NCBI RefSeq assembly: GCF_030539665.1
Contig: NZ_JAUNXR010000001.1
Coordinates: 288,767 to 352,766, forward strand
DNA length: 64,000 bases
Reading direction: 5' to 3'
Origin: Methanobrevibacter sp.
GTDB taxonomy: Archaea > Methanobacteriota > Methanobacteria > Methanobacteriales > Methanobacteriaceae
Part shown: positions 29,696 through 38,682 of the stretch, piece after piece
How the letters are laid out: every line of letters starts with the position of its first letter
How positions within the stretch are numbered: the first letter of the stretch is position 1
Notes under the pieces: generated by a model
What the model saw: only the letters and a program-made list of their open reading frames with translations
Database searches by the model: none
What the model was told of the DNA's origin: nothing
Made by a program: the position numbers and the translations under genes

Positions 29696-30502
29696 ATGAA
29701 CAAAAAAATTAAATATATTTTTCTTGGTTTCATAATTTGTACAATAGCTGTTGTTTGCTTAAATGCAAATCTATTAACATCTGAAGATAATGGGGGAACT
29801 TTAATCGTAGGTTTTGATTCAGAATTTCCACCATATGGTTTTATAGATGATAATGGAGAATATGCTGGTTTTGATTTAGATTTAGCTCAAGAAGTTTGTG
29901 ATAGAAACAATTGGACATTAATTAAACAGCCAATTGATTGGGATGCAAAGGATACTGAGTTAAATTCTGGTACCATCGATTGTATTTGGAGTGGTTTTAC
30001 CATTAATGGTAGGGAATCTCAATACACTTGGTCTGATCCTTATATTGACAACAAGCAGGTGATTGTCGTTAAGAAAGATTCTGGAATTAATACGCTTGGT
30101 GATTTAAGCGGTAAGATTGTAGAAACACAAAGGGATTCATCTGCTCTTGCAGCTTTAGAAGGCGATCAAAAACCATTGGCAGATACATTTGAAAAATTAA
30201 CACAAATTGCGGACTACAATACTGGATTTATGGATTTGGATTCAGGTGCGTGTGATGCAGTTGCAATGGATTTAGGTGTAGCGCAATATAATATTAACTC
30301 CAAAGAAGATGGGAATAAATATATTATTTTAGATGAGGAAATCTCATCAGAGCAGTATGCTATTGGATTTATGAAAGGAAATGTAGAACTTAGAGATCAA
30401 GTTCAAAAAACATTGGATGAAATGTTTAAAGATGGAACAGTAGCAAAAATAGCTGAAAAATATTCAGATTATGGTGTTCCAGGATCTCTTGTAAAGAAAT
30501 GA
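29696..30502 (+). CDS. Polar amino acid ABC transporter, substrate-binding protein
   Basis: 268-residue solute-binding protein of the family-3 (polar amino acid) class. An N-terminal hydrophobic segment (about 8-27) acts as signal or anchor; it lacks a good lipobox. LIVGFDSEFPPYGFIDDNGEYAGFDLDLA is the typical first lobe, with the Arg-containing INGRESQYTWSDPY ligand region later. The ATG at 29696 is chosen over in-frame TTG and GTG codons upstream. First gene of a three-gene operon with permease and ATPase. The exact amino acid is not evident. Confidence 0.88.
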   Translation: MNKKIKYIFLGFIICTIAVVCLNANLLTSEDNGGTLIVGFDSEFPPYGFIDDNGEYAGFDLDLAQEVCDRNNWTLIKQPIDWDAKDTELNSGTIDCIWSGFTINGRESQYTWSDPYIDNKQVIVVKKDSGINTLGDLSGKIVETQRDSSALAALEGDQKPLADTFEKLTQIADYNTGFMDLDSGACDAVAMDLGVAQYNINSKEDGNKYIILDEEISSEQYAIGFMKGNVELRDQVQKTLDEMFKDGTVAKIAEKYSDYGVPGSLVKK

Positions 30503-30527
30503 AATTAAATAGACGGGCGATTAAATC

Positions 30528-31175
30528 ATGTTATTAGAGACAATTATTATTGAACTATGTGAAGGTATGCTTACCACCATAGAAATATTCTTATTAACAC
30601 TTTTATTTGCTATTCCTCTTGGATTATTGATTTGTGCAGGTAGGAGAAGCAAATTTAGACCATTAAGTGACATAATGAAATTCTTTATTTCTATTATGAG
30701 AGGTACACCTTTAATGCTACAACTGATTATTATATTCTTTGGGCCGTTTTTCATATTCGGATTCCATTTATCTTCAACATATAGGTTTGTAGCAATTATC
30801 ATTGCATTCTCCTTAAACTATTCAGCTTACTTTGCTGAGATTTTCAGGGGAGGTATCGAGTCAATTCCTAAAGGTCAGTATGAGGCTGCAAAAATTTTGG
30901 GTTATAGTAAATTCCAAACATTTTACCATATAATCTTACCTCAAATGTTTAAAATTACTATGCCTTCAATTACTAATGAAACAATTACACTTGTAAAGGA
31001 TACTTCTTTAGCATTCGTATTAGCAATTCCTGAAATGTTTACAGTAGCTAAACAGATTGCTGCTGCTAATGCTTCAATTATGGCTTTACTTATTGCAGGT
31101 GTATTCTATTATGTATTCAATATTGTTGTTGCAGCTATTATGAGTTATATTGAAAAACAAATGGATTATTATTAG
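30528..31175 (+). CDS. Polar amino acid ABC transporter, permease
   Basis: 215-residue inner-membrane permease of the HisM/GlnP type, with about five TM segments. The EAA coupling loop is seen as AAKILGYSKFQTFYHIILPQ, and RGTPLMLQL is the usual early motif. Gene lies 25 nt after the binding protein and 13 nt before the ATPase. One permease gene suggests a homodimer. Confidence 0.9.
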   Translation: MLLETIIIELCEGMLTTIEIFLLTLLFAIPLGLLICAGRRSKFRPLSDIMKFFISIMRGTPLMLQLIIIFFGPFFIFGFHLSSTYRFVAIIIAFSLNYSAYFAEIFRGGIESIPKGQYEAAKILGYSKFQTFYHIILPQMFKITMPSITNETITLVKDTSLAFVLAIPEMFTVAKQIAAANASIMALLIAGVFYYVFNIVVAAIMSYIEKQMDYY

Positions 31176-31188
31176 ATTGGGTGATTCT

Positions 31189-31878
31189 ATGAAATTATTA
31201 GAAATTAAAAATCTTAAAAAATCTTTTGGTGACAATACAGTATTGAAAGATATTTCTTTTGATGTGGATGAGGGGGAAGTATTATCCATCATAGGACCAT
31301 CCGGTTCTGGGAAATCTACTATTCTTAGATGTGCAACAGGCCTTGAAACTCATGATTCTGGTGAAATAAACTTTAATGGGACTTTTGGTTTGGTATTTCA
31401 AAACTTTAACTTATTCCCTCATCAAAGTGTAATGGAAAATATTGTTAATGCTCCTATTAAGGTTCAAAAAAGGAATAAGGAGGAAGTTTACAAGCAAGCT
31501 AGGGATTTGCTTAAGAAAATGAACTTGTCAGATAAGGAGGATGCTTATCCAAGTTCCCTTTCTGGAGGTCAACAACAAAGGGTATCTATTGCAAGGGCTT
31601 TAGCTATGAATCCTGATATTTTGTTCTTTGATGAACCGACATCAGCTTTGGATCCTGAGCTTACTGGTGAGATTCTTAAGGTAATTAAGGATTTGGCTTC
31701 TGAAAATATGACCATGGTTATTGTAACTCATGAAATGAATTTTGCAAGAAGTGTTTCTGACAAGATTATTTTCATGGAAGGGGGAGTCATAGCTGAGGAA
31801 GGAACTCCTGATGAAGTATTCAGTGCAGACAATAAGCGTATGCAGGAATTCTTAGGTCATCTGGCTGGTGATTTTTAA
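31189..31878 (+). CDS. Polar amino acid ABC transporter, ATP-binding protein
   Basis: 229-residue ABC ATPase of the GlnQ/HisP type: Walker A GPSGSGKST, Q loop VFQNFNLFPH, signature LSGGQQQR and Walker B ILFFDEPTSALD. The ATG at 31189 follows GGGTGAT; an upstream in-frame TTG overlaps the permease gene and would add unrelated residues. Last gene of the operon, ending in a hairpin with a T tract. Confidence 0.93.
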   Translation: MKLLEIKNLKKSFGDNTVLKDISFDVDEGEVLSIIGPSGSGKSTILRCATGLETHDSGEINFNGTFGLVFQNFNLFPHQSVMENIVNAPIKVQKRNKEEVYKQARDLLKKMNLSDKEDAYPSSLSGGQQQRVSIARALAMNPDILFFDEPTSALDPELTGEILKVIKDLASENMTMVIVTHEMNFARSVSDKIIFMEGGVIAEEGTPDEVFSADNKRMQEFLGHLAGDF

Positions 31879-31911
31879 AAAGATTAATTTAATCTTTTTT
31901 TCTTTTTTTTT
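31877..31911 (+). terminator. Stop-codon hairpin and T tract after the ABC operon
   Basis: AAAAAGATT (31877-31885) pairs perfectly with AATCTTTTT (31891-31899); the TAA stop (31876-31878) overlaps the stem base. Further T runs follow to about 31911. Confidence 0.65.
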
Positions 31912-32091
31912 AAATGCTATAAATAGATAGTTTTATATTAAGATATCTAGAAAAATATTTATGTTAATTACATTTTGGCATGTGATTAATCGGGTCTTTT
32001 AAATAATGATATAAAAAATATTCAATTTTTAGTTTATCTTTTATGTTATTTTTTATGGGCTTATATTATTATATTTGGGGTGAAATAACAA

Positions 32092-35000
32092 TTGAAACTT
32101 TATAAACTAATGCTTATTAGTTTATTAGTATTATTATGTTTTTCATCTGCAGTTAGTGCAAGTGATTTAAATTCAACTAATCTTGGTGCAAATGATGCAT
32201 CACGTCCAGAGGCTACTTTTGCAGATTTACAAACAGCTATTGATAATGCTGATGCTGGAAGTTCTATATATTTGAATGGTACTCATTATAAGGGAGAACA
32301 GGTCATTACCGTCAATAAGAACCTTATTATTTATGGACATTCAAAAGGAAGCTCAGTAAGCTCCATAATCGATGGTCAGGAGAAGACAAATCTTTTTGTA
32401 GTGAATGGTGCTGTTAAGGTATACTTTGTCAATATTGAATTTGTAAATGGAATACCTCCAAGAGATAATACTCAGGGAGGTGCGATATATGCTGCAAATG
32501 GTAATTCTCTTGTTTCAGTACAATATTGTAATTTTGTCAACAACCATGTGAATTCAGGAAATAGTATGGGTGGAGCTATATGTTCTGCAGGTTCACTTTC
32601 CGCTCACTATTGTGATTTTATAAATTGTACTGCATGGCAAGGTGGAGCAATCTCCACTGCTGGTAGTGGTAAACTAACTACAGTCACAAATTCTTACTTT
32701 AGTGGCTGTGAGGCTTATGCTATGGGTGGTACTATTGCAGCTAATGGAATATATTTGGTCAATTCAACTATTGTAAATGGTAAATGTGGCCATTATGGTG
32801 CAGCTGTATATGCAAATTATCTTTATGGATTGGATAACTGTTTATTCATGAATAACACAGCGACAAGCTATGGTGGAGCAATCTATTTCAAGGGATTTAA
32901 CAATGCTCTCTATCCATTTAGAAATTGCGCATTCATAAATAACTCCGGTTATTGGGGTGGTGCAATATATGGATATTTAAGTAATTCAAATTCCTTTGAA
33001 TTCGATAACTTCCTTTTTGTTAACAATAGCGCATGTTCAGTAGTTGACTCCGTACCTTATTCTATGGATGGTGGGGCAATTTTCATAATGACTCCATCCA
33101 GGAATGTACAAGGAACCATAACCAATTCATTATTCTTTACCAATAATGCGAGAAACGGTGGTGCAATATCTGAAGGTACAACTTCCAATTCAGGCTCCGT
33201 TACTCTAAATATTGTTAATTGTACATTCATTAGAAACGATGCAATTGGAAATGGTGGGGCTATAAATTTAGGCAGTCGTGCTAACACCAATATAGAAAAT
33301 TCCGTTTTCTATAACAACACAGCTAATAACACATCCAATGTTTATGCCGTCGCACAAACAGTTGCTGATGGTAATTGGTGGGGTAACAATAGCGTAAATG
33401 GTGTGGAAGGATTTGAAGTATCTAATTGGTTAATAGTGGCTCTTTCAAATGAGAAAAATCAAATTACTTTGGAATTTAAAGTAAAGGATGAAAACGGCGA
33501 ATATGATTACAATAGTGAGTTGCCTGCAAGAGGGTTTATTCTTTCCACCAACAAAGGAAGCTTAAACGTAACCGAAGGCGCAATTCAAAATAATGTAACC
33601 ACCACCTTATCAACAGAAGGGGCAGGAAATTACACAGTTACAGCCAAAGTAGATAATCAAATTCTCTATGTATCATCATATGTTCCAAAAGTTGAACTAA
33701 CATCAAATTCACCTGTTAATTTAGGTGAAGACATCATTTTAACTTCAACAACAACCTATGAAGAAAATCCAGTAACTGGTCAAATTGAATTTTATGACGG
33801 TGAAGGAAATTTAATTGGTACTGTAAATACAGATGATGTTGGAAAAGCTTCAATGACATTAAAGAATTATGAAATTGGAATTTATTCTAATTATTCTGCT
33901 AAATTTATGGGAAATGACATTTATCTTTCATCTGAAAGTAATAAAGTCAATTTTACAGTTGAAAAAGCAGATTCTAATCTTGAAATTGCCTTGGATGATG
34001 TGGTTTACAATAAGAACATAACTGGTAATGTAACTCTAACAAGCAGGGGTAATCCTATTGATGGAACTGTTAATGTTGTAATTAACGGTAAGACTTATCC
34101 TATTGAAGTGGTTAATGGCTTCGCTTCATTTAATATTGCAAATGAGTTATCAGCTGGTAAAAATAATATATCCGCATCTTTTAATGGTGATGGTGTTTAT
34201 AATTCTGCTAATGTTAACAAAACTATTGATGTTTTAAAGGCTAATTTGACTGTTGTTATAATTTGTGATAATATGACTTATGGTGAAGCAGCCAATATTG
34301 AAATTTCAGCTTTTGATGGTAAGGAATATCTTAACGGAACTGCAACAATTGGAATTAACGAAAATGAATATTCTGTTGATGTTGTGGATGGTAAAGGTTC
34401 ATTAGAGGTTCCTGGAATTTTATCTGCTGGAAATTATGGGATTAATGTGCTTTTCCATGAGGTAAATGGTAATTATGATGATTGCGAAAACACTACATCA
34501 TTTACCATTAATAAGGCAGACAGTGAATTGTCTCTTGCTTTTGATAATATCACAACTAAAGAGAACATAACTGGTGAAATTAGTCTCAAAGGTATTGGTG
34601 CTGGTTTGAATGGTAATGTAACAGTTAATATTGATGGTCATGATTATTCTATTGTGATTGTTAATGGAACTGGTAATATCAATCTTCCTAATGATTTGGC
34701 TTCAGGAGAATATGTGGCTGTAGCTAAGTTTGATGGTAATGGAGATTATCTTCCTTCAAACAGCAGTAAAGTCAATTTTACAGTTGAAAAAGCAGATTCT
34801 AATCTTGAAATTAGCTTGGATGATGTGGTTTACAATAAGAACATAACTGGTAATGTAACTCTAACAAGCAGGGGTAATCCTATTGATGGAACTGTTAATG
34901 TTGTAATTAACGGTAAGACTTATCCTATTGGAGTGGTTAATGGCTTCGCTTCATTTAATATTGCAAATGAGTTATCAGCTGGTGAAAACACCATCAAAGT

Positions 35001-36318
35001 ATCATTTGATGGATCTGATGATTACAAACCATATTCTATCAATAAAACTATTGATGTTTTAAAAGCTAATGCTACTGTTTCAGTTACTGCAAATGATATT
35101 AGGTATGGTGAAACACCTAGTTTAAGTGTTTCAGCTTATGGTGAGAAAAATGGTCTTAATGGAACTGCAAACATTAACATAAATGGAAATAGTCATACTA
35201 TGGATATTTTAAATGGTGAGGGATTTTTAGAATTGCCTGAATTTTTATCTGTTGGAAATCACACAATTAATGTGAAATTCCATGAAAATGGAGGTAATTA
35301 TGAGGATATTGAAAATAATGCATCAATCACTGTAAAAGAAATTGAAATAACTATTGATTCATTAAATGTTACATATGGTGATTATGGTGAAATCACTATC
35401 AAAACAAATGCTGAAGTTCCAATTAACGTTACTGTAACTTTAAATAAAATTAGTGATTCTAAAATGTTATCTACTACATTAAGGCCTGGTGAAAGTCAAA
35501 CTATTGAAGTAAATGGTAAAATTGATTTGGATATGGGTATTTTGGATGCTGGTACATATAGAGTTACTGTATCTGAAGTTGACGGTGATGTTATAAATTC
35601 AACTGTTTTCACTGTAAGTAAAGCAAACACAAAAGATGAGTTAAATGTAAATAATTTGACTTTTGGTGATGATATAACTGGTGATATCTTAATTACTGGT
35701 GACCATGATGAAGGTATTAACTGTACAGCTACAGTATCAATTGACGATAAGGATTATAATTTGACTTTAATTGATGGGAAAGGCTCATTCTGTATTCCAA
35801 ATGATTTGGCTGCAGGTGAACATTTACTTTCACTATCTTTCAATGGGAACAAAAACTATAATCCATTATCAAATCAAACTTCATTTGTAATTGAAAAGGC
35901 AAATCCTGAAATGGATATTGTACCAACAGTTAAAGGAGATTCCTTAGAATTAGCTGTTAAAATGCCTGAAGATGTAAATAAGAACATCGTTATTAATGTT
36001 GATGGTGTTAACCATACAGTTGCTATTAAAAATGGTGAGGGAAAACTTACAATACCTCATATTTCCTCTGGAAAGCATAATACTACAATAACTTTCCCTG
36101 GAAATGAGAATTATACTAGTAAACAAATAAGTTTAAACTTTACAATCCCGAAAAACGGAACTGATGATCAGAGCAATGGCACTTATAAGGGTGACAATGC
36201 AGGTAAACAGATAGAAACACTCAAAGAAAACTTGGCTGTTGAAAGAACTGGTAATCCTATAGCATTACTTTTATTAGTGTTATTTGTTTTACCAATAAGA
36301 AGAATGTTCAAAAAATAA
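32092..36318 (+). CDS. Adhesin-like surface protein with beta-helix and Ig-like repeats
   Basis: 1408-residue secreted protein. A signal peptide (about 1-22, ending VSAS) is followed by a right-handed beta-helix region (about 40-430) full of GGAI and NN repeats, then several Ig-like domains of about 90-100 residues (about 460-1340) rich in NFT/NKTI motifs, and a C-terminal tail with TGNP, a hydrophobic helix and RRMFKK that should anchor it. Such adhesin-like proteins are abundant in Methanobrevibacter. The TTG start is supported by GGGGTGA at 32077-32083. Two Ig segments are nearly identical at DNA level, pointing to recent duplication or conversion. Confidence 0.88.
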   Translation: MKLYKLMLISLLVLLCFSSAVSASDLNSTNLGANDASRPEATFADLQTAIDNADAGSSIYLNGTHYKGEQVITVNKNLIIYGHSKGSSVSSIIDGQEKTNLFVVNGAVKVYFVNIEFVNGIPPRDNTQGGAIYAANGNSLVSVQYCNFVNNHVNSGNSMGGAICSAGSLSAHYCDFINCTAWQGGAISTAGSGKLTTVTNSYFSGCEAYAMGGTIAANGIYLVNSTIVNGKCGHYGAAVYANYLYGLDNCLFMNNTATSYGGAIYFKGFNNALYPFRNCAFINNSGYWGGAIYGYLSNSNSFEFDNFLFVNNSACSVVDSVPYSMDGGAIFIMTPSRNVQGTITNSLFFTNNARNGGAISEGTTSNSGSVTLNIVNCTFIRNDAIGNGGAINLGSRANTNIENSVFYNNTANNTSNVYAVAQTVADGNWWGNNSVNGVEGFEVSNWLIVALSNEKNQITLEFKVKDENGEYDYNSELPARGFILSTNKGSLNVTEGAIQNNVTTTLSTEGAGNYTVTAKVDNQILYVSSYVPKVELTSNSPVNLGEDIILTSTTTYEENPVTGQIEFYDGEGNLIGTVNTDDVGKASMTLKNYEIGIYSNYSAKFMGNDIYLSSESNKVNFTVEKADSNLEIALDDVVYNKNITGNVTLTSRGNPIDGTVNVVINGKTYPIEVVNGFASFNIANELSAGKNNISASFNGDGVYNSANVNKTIDVLKANLTVVIICDNMTYGEAANIEISAFDGKEYLNGTATIGINENEYSVDVVDGKGSLEVPGILSAGNYGINVLFHEVNGNYDDCENTTSFTINKADSELSLAFDNITTKENITGEISLKGIGAGLNGNVTVNIDGHDYSIVIVNGTGNINLPNDLASGEYVAVAKFDGNGDYLPSNSSKVNFTVEKADSNLEISLDDVVYNKNITGNVTLTSRGNPIDGTVNVVINGKTYPIGVVNGFASFNIANELSAGENTIKVSFDGSDDYKPYSINKTIDVLKANATVSVTANDIRYGETPSLSVSAYGEKNGLNGTANININGNSHTMDILNGEGFLELPEFLSVGNHTINVKFHENGGNYEDIENNASITVKEIEITIDSLNVTYGDYGEITIKTNAEVPINVTVTLNKISDSKMLSTTLRPGESQTIEVNGKIDLDMGILDAGTYRVTVSEVDGDVINSTVFTVSKANTKDELNVNNLTFGDDITGDILITGDHDEGINCTATVSIDDKDYNLTLIDGKGSFCIPNDLAAGEHLLSLSFNGNKNYNPLSNQTSFVIEKANPEMDIVPTVKGDSLELAVKMPEDVNKNIVINVDGVNHTVAIKNGEGKLTIPHISSGKHNTTITFPGNENYTSKQISLNFTIPKNGTDDQSNGTYKGDNAGKQIETLKENLAVERTGNPIALLLLVLFVLPIRRMFKK
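33943..34158 (+). repeat. Internal repeat copy 1 in the adhesin gene
   Basis: 216-bp segment encoding residues about 618-689. It matches 34768-34983 with only about three mismatches seen by eye, at a constant offset of 825 bp. Confidence 0.85.
34768..34983 (+). repeat. Internal repeat copy 2 in the adhesin gene
   Basis: Second copy of the 216-bp segment (residues about 893-964). The same residues start each domain (VEKADSNLEI), and the sequences diverge sharply outside the repeat. Confidence 0.85.
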
Positions 36319-36339
36319 CATTCTTTAACTTTTTTTTTT
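36300..36339 (+). terminator. Stop-codon hairpin and T tract after the adhesin
   Basis: AAGAATGTT (36300-36308) pairs perfectly with AACATTCTT (36317-36325); the TAA stop (36316-36318) spans the loop and 3' arm. A run of T follows. Confidence 0.65.
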
Positions 36340-36362
36340 ATTTTAACTTATTTCATTATTCT

Positions 36363-36380
36363 AGATTAAAAGGATAATCT
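36363..36380 (+). promoter_or_regulatory. Short inverted repeat beside the HMA gene promoter
   Basis: AGATTA (36363-36368) and TAATCT (36375-36380) lie directly upstream of a TATA-like TTTATAAAAT (36381-36390). It may be a metal-regulator operator; short arms make this tentative. Confidence 0.25.
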
Positions 36381-36431
36381 TTTATAAAATAACATCATAT
36401 AATTACTATTAAAAATAACGGAGATGTTATA

Positions 36432-36647
36432 ATGGCAAATGAAAAAGAAAAAACTTTAAAAGTTGTTGGAATGCATTGTCCATCATGTGTAGCTGCTGTA
36501 GAATTATCCATAACTGATATTGATGGTGTAGATGAAGCAAAAGCAAATTTGGACACAGGTGATGTAGAAGTTAAGTACAATGCAGATAAAGTCAATGATG
36601 AAGATTTAATCGAAGCTGTTGAAGAAGCAGGTTTTAAAGTAGAATAA
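36432..36647 (+). CDS. Heavy-metal-associated domain protein (CopZ-like chaperone)
   Basis: 71-residue single HMA domain with the metal-binding motif GMHCPSCVAAVE and the second-half pattern DVEVKYNADKVNDEDLIEAVEEAGF. Likely carries Cu(I) or another soft metal in the cytoplasm. No metal ATPase gene is adjacent, so its partner is elsewhere. GGAGATG precedes the ATG. Own promoter and a strong stop-codon hairpin. Confidence 0.9.
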   Translation: MANEKEKTLKVVGMHCPSCVAAVELSITDIDGVDEAKANLDTGDVEVKYNADKVNDEDLIEAVEEAGFKVE

Positions 36648-36675
36648 ATTTTTCAATTCTACTTTCTTTTTTTTT
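36636..36675 (+). terminator. Stop-codon hairpin and T tract after the HMA gene
   Basis: AAAGTAGAAT (36636-36645) pairs perfectly with ATTCTACTTT (36656-36665) across 10 nt. The stop codon straddles the 5' arm and loop. Ten T follow after one C. Confidence 0.7.
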
Positions 36676-36745
36676 AAATATCAAATTTTATATAATTTAA
36701 ACAATAGAAATTATTTTATAAAAAATTTTTTTTAGGGAAGTTAAT

Positions 36746-37762
36746 ATGAAATCTGTAGCTATTAATGGATATGGAACCATCGGAAAAAGAGTAGCTGATG
36801 CAGTAGCTGCTCAGGATGACATGAAAGTTATTGGTGTTAGTAAAACAAGACCTAACTATGAAGCTAGAAGTGCTGTTGAAGAAAAAGGTTATGATTTATA
36901 CATCGGAATCCCAGAACGTGAACAACAATTTAAGGATGCTGGAATCGAAATTGCAGGAACTGTGGAAGACATGATTCAGGAAGCAGATATTGTTGTTGAT
37001 TGTACTCCTGGAAATATCGGTCCTAAAAACCTTGAAATGTATAAGGAAGCAGGTGTAAAAGCTATTTATCAAGGTGGAGAAGACCATGATTTAACAGGTC
37101 TTTCATTTAATTCATTTGCAAATTATGATGACTCTTACGGTGCAGATTACACTAGAGTTGTTTCATGTAACACTACTGGTTTAACCCGTACATTACACAC
37201 TCTTGATCCTATTGTAGATATCAAAAAGGTTAGAGCTGTAATGGTAAGAAGAGGATCCGACCCTGGTGAAGTAAAAAAAGGTCCTATTAATGCTATAGTT
37301 CCAAATCCTCCTAAAGTACCATCACACCACGGTCCTGACGTAAAAACCGTAATGGGGGACATTGATGTTACTACAATGGCTTTACTTGTTCCAACCACAT
37401 TAATGCACCAACATAATTTGATGGTTGAGATTAACAATGAAGTAACTAACGATGAGGTTATTGACGCTTTGGAAAAACGTTCCAGAGTAATGGTTGTTGA
37501 CGCTGCTGCCGGTTTAGGTTCTACTGCAGAACTCATGGAATATGCAAAGGAACTTGGAAGAAATAGAAATGATCTATATGAGATTCCTGTTTGGAGAGAA
37601 TCAATAAATGTTGTAGGAAATGAACTTTTCTATATGCAGGCTGTTCACCAAGAATCAGATGTTGTTCCTGAAAGTGTTGATGCAATCCGCGCAATGCTTG
37701 AAATGGAAAGCGACAATGAAAAGTCAATAGCTAAAACTAATAAAGCAATGGGAATTTTATAA
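36746..37762 (+). CDS. gap: Glyceraldehyde-3-phosphate dehydrogenase, archaeal type II
   Basis: Phosphorylating GAPDH, used mainly for gluconeogenesis here. 338 residues with the Rossmann start [16 protein letters not shown] and the catalytic Cys141 in [12 protein letters not shown], equivalent to Cys140 of characterised archaeal enzymes. AGGGAAG precedes the ATG. It is preceded by a TATATAAT element and followed by a stop-codon hairpin. Confidence 0.95.
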   Translation: MKSVAINGYGTIGKRVADAVAAQDDMKVIGVSKTRPNYEARSAVEEKGYDLYIGIPEREQQFKDAGIEIAGTVEDMIQEADIVVDCTPGNIGPKNLEMYKEAGVKAIYQGGEDHDLTGLSFNSFANYDDSYGADYTRVVSCNTTGLTRTLHTLDPIVDIKKVRAVMVRRGSDPGEVKKGPINAIVPNPPKVPSHHGPDVKTVMGDIDVTTMALLVPTTLMHQHNLMVEINNEVTNDEVIDALEKRSRVMVVDAAAGLGSTAELMEYAKELGRNRNDLYEIPVWRESINVVGNELFYMQAVHQESDVVPESVDAIRAMLEMESDNEKSIAKTNKAMGIL

Positions 37763-37785
37763 ATTCCTTTATTACTCTTTTTTTT
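37751..37785 (+). terminator. Stop-codon hairpin and T tract after gap
   Basis: GGAATTT (37751-37757) pairs perfectly with AAATTCC (37761-37767) across TAT. The TAA stop (37760-37762) spans loop and 3' arm. T runs follow. Confidence 0.6.
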
Positions 37786-37792
37786 TGATACA

Positions 37793-38629
37793 ATGAAATC
37801 AAAGGTACTATTTGGGCCTTCTGGAAAACCTGTTAATTATTCTGGCCCTGTTTATAAAGCAACTAAATATATTAAGGATGAGGGTCTTGACTCTTTTGAA
37901 TATGGGGCTGTTCATGGCGTAAGGATCAGCGAAAAATCAGCAAACGTACTGAAGGAAGGTTCTAATGACAATGATATTCTAGTTTCAATGCACGGTCCTT
38001 ATTATATCAATTTATGTTCTACAAGTGAAGAGACAATGGAAAAAAGCATTGGGCATCTATTTAAGGCAGCACAGGCGGGTGAATGGATGGGTGCTTATAG
38101 AATTGTTTTCCATCCTGGTTTTTACAGCAAAAGGGATCCGAAAATAGCTATGAGTGAAGCTAAAAAAACCATTAATAAACTTCTGAACAAGTGTGAAGAG
38201 GAAGGAATTGAAGATTTTACTTTTTCTCCGGAAACAACCGGAAAACGTACACAATTGGGAAATGTTCATGAAATTGTTGAGCTATGTTCCGAATTTGAAC
38301 ATTTTGAACCAACTGTAGATTTCGCTCATGTTCATGCTCGTGGAAGGGGTTGCTTGAACACTAAGGATGATTATAACTGTATTTTTTCAGCCATTGAGGA
38401 TAATTTGGACATTGACATGTTGCACTGTCATTTCACTACAATTGAATATGGGGATGGGGGTGAAATCAAACACCATACATTGGCTGAAGGTGATGAATTC
38501 GGGCCTGACATTAAAGATTTGCTAGAAATTCTGATTGACAACGGTTGGAATGCAAATATAATTTGTGAAACCCCTAATCGTGATGAAGATGCAATTCTAA
38601 TGAAAGAAACCTATCTTTCAATGCTTTAA
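37793..38629 (+). CDS. nfo: Endonuclease IV-like TIM-barrel protein
   Basis: 278-residue xylose-isomerase-like TIM barrel of the AP endonuclease family 2. Metal ligands are visible in SMHGPYYINL, VFHPGFY, FSPETTGK, TVDFAHVHARG and LHCHFTTIEYG, as in endonuclease IV, which cuts 5' to abasic sites. A homologue in Methanothermobacter has endonuclease activity. No Shine-Dalgarno is visible; the start is close to the end of the gap terminator. Confidence 0.85.
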   Translation: MKSKVLFGPSGKPVNYSGPVYKATKYIKDEGLDSFEYGAVHGVRISEKSANVLKEGSNDNDILVSMHGPYYINLCSTSEETMEKSIGHLFKAAQAGEWMGAYRIVFHPGFYSKRDPKIAMSEAKKTINKLLNKCEEEGIEDFTFSPETTGKRTQLGNVHEIVELCSEFEHFEPTVDFAHVHARGRGCLNTKDDYNCIFSAIEDNLDIDMLHCHFTTIEYGDGGEIKHHTLAEGDEFGPDIKDLLEILIDNGWNANIICETPNRDEDAILMKETYLSML

Positions 38630-38682
38630 CTTAAATACTATGAGTTATAAAATTATAGCTACATTGATAAAGGGTGATTTGA

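Noticed and set aside
33943-34983. Direct repeats as a mobile element or CRISPR array
   Set aside because: They stay in frame within one coding region and encode Ig-like domains; there are no spacers or terminal repeats.
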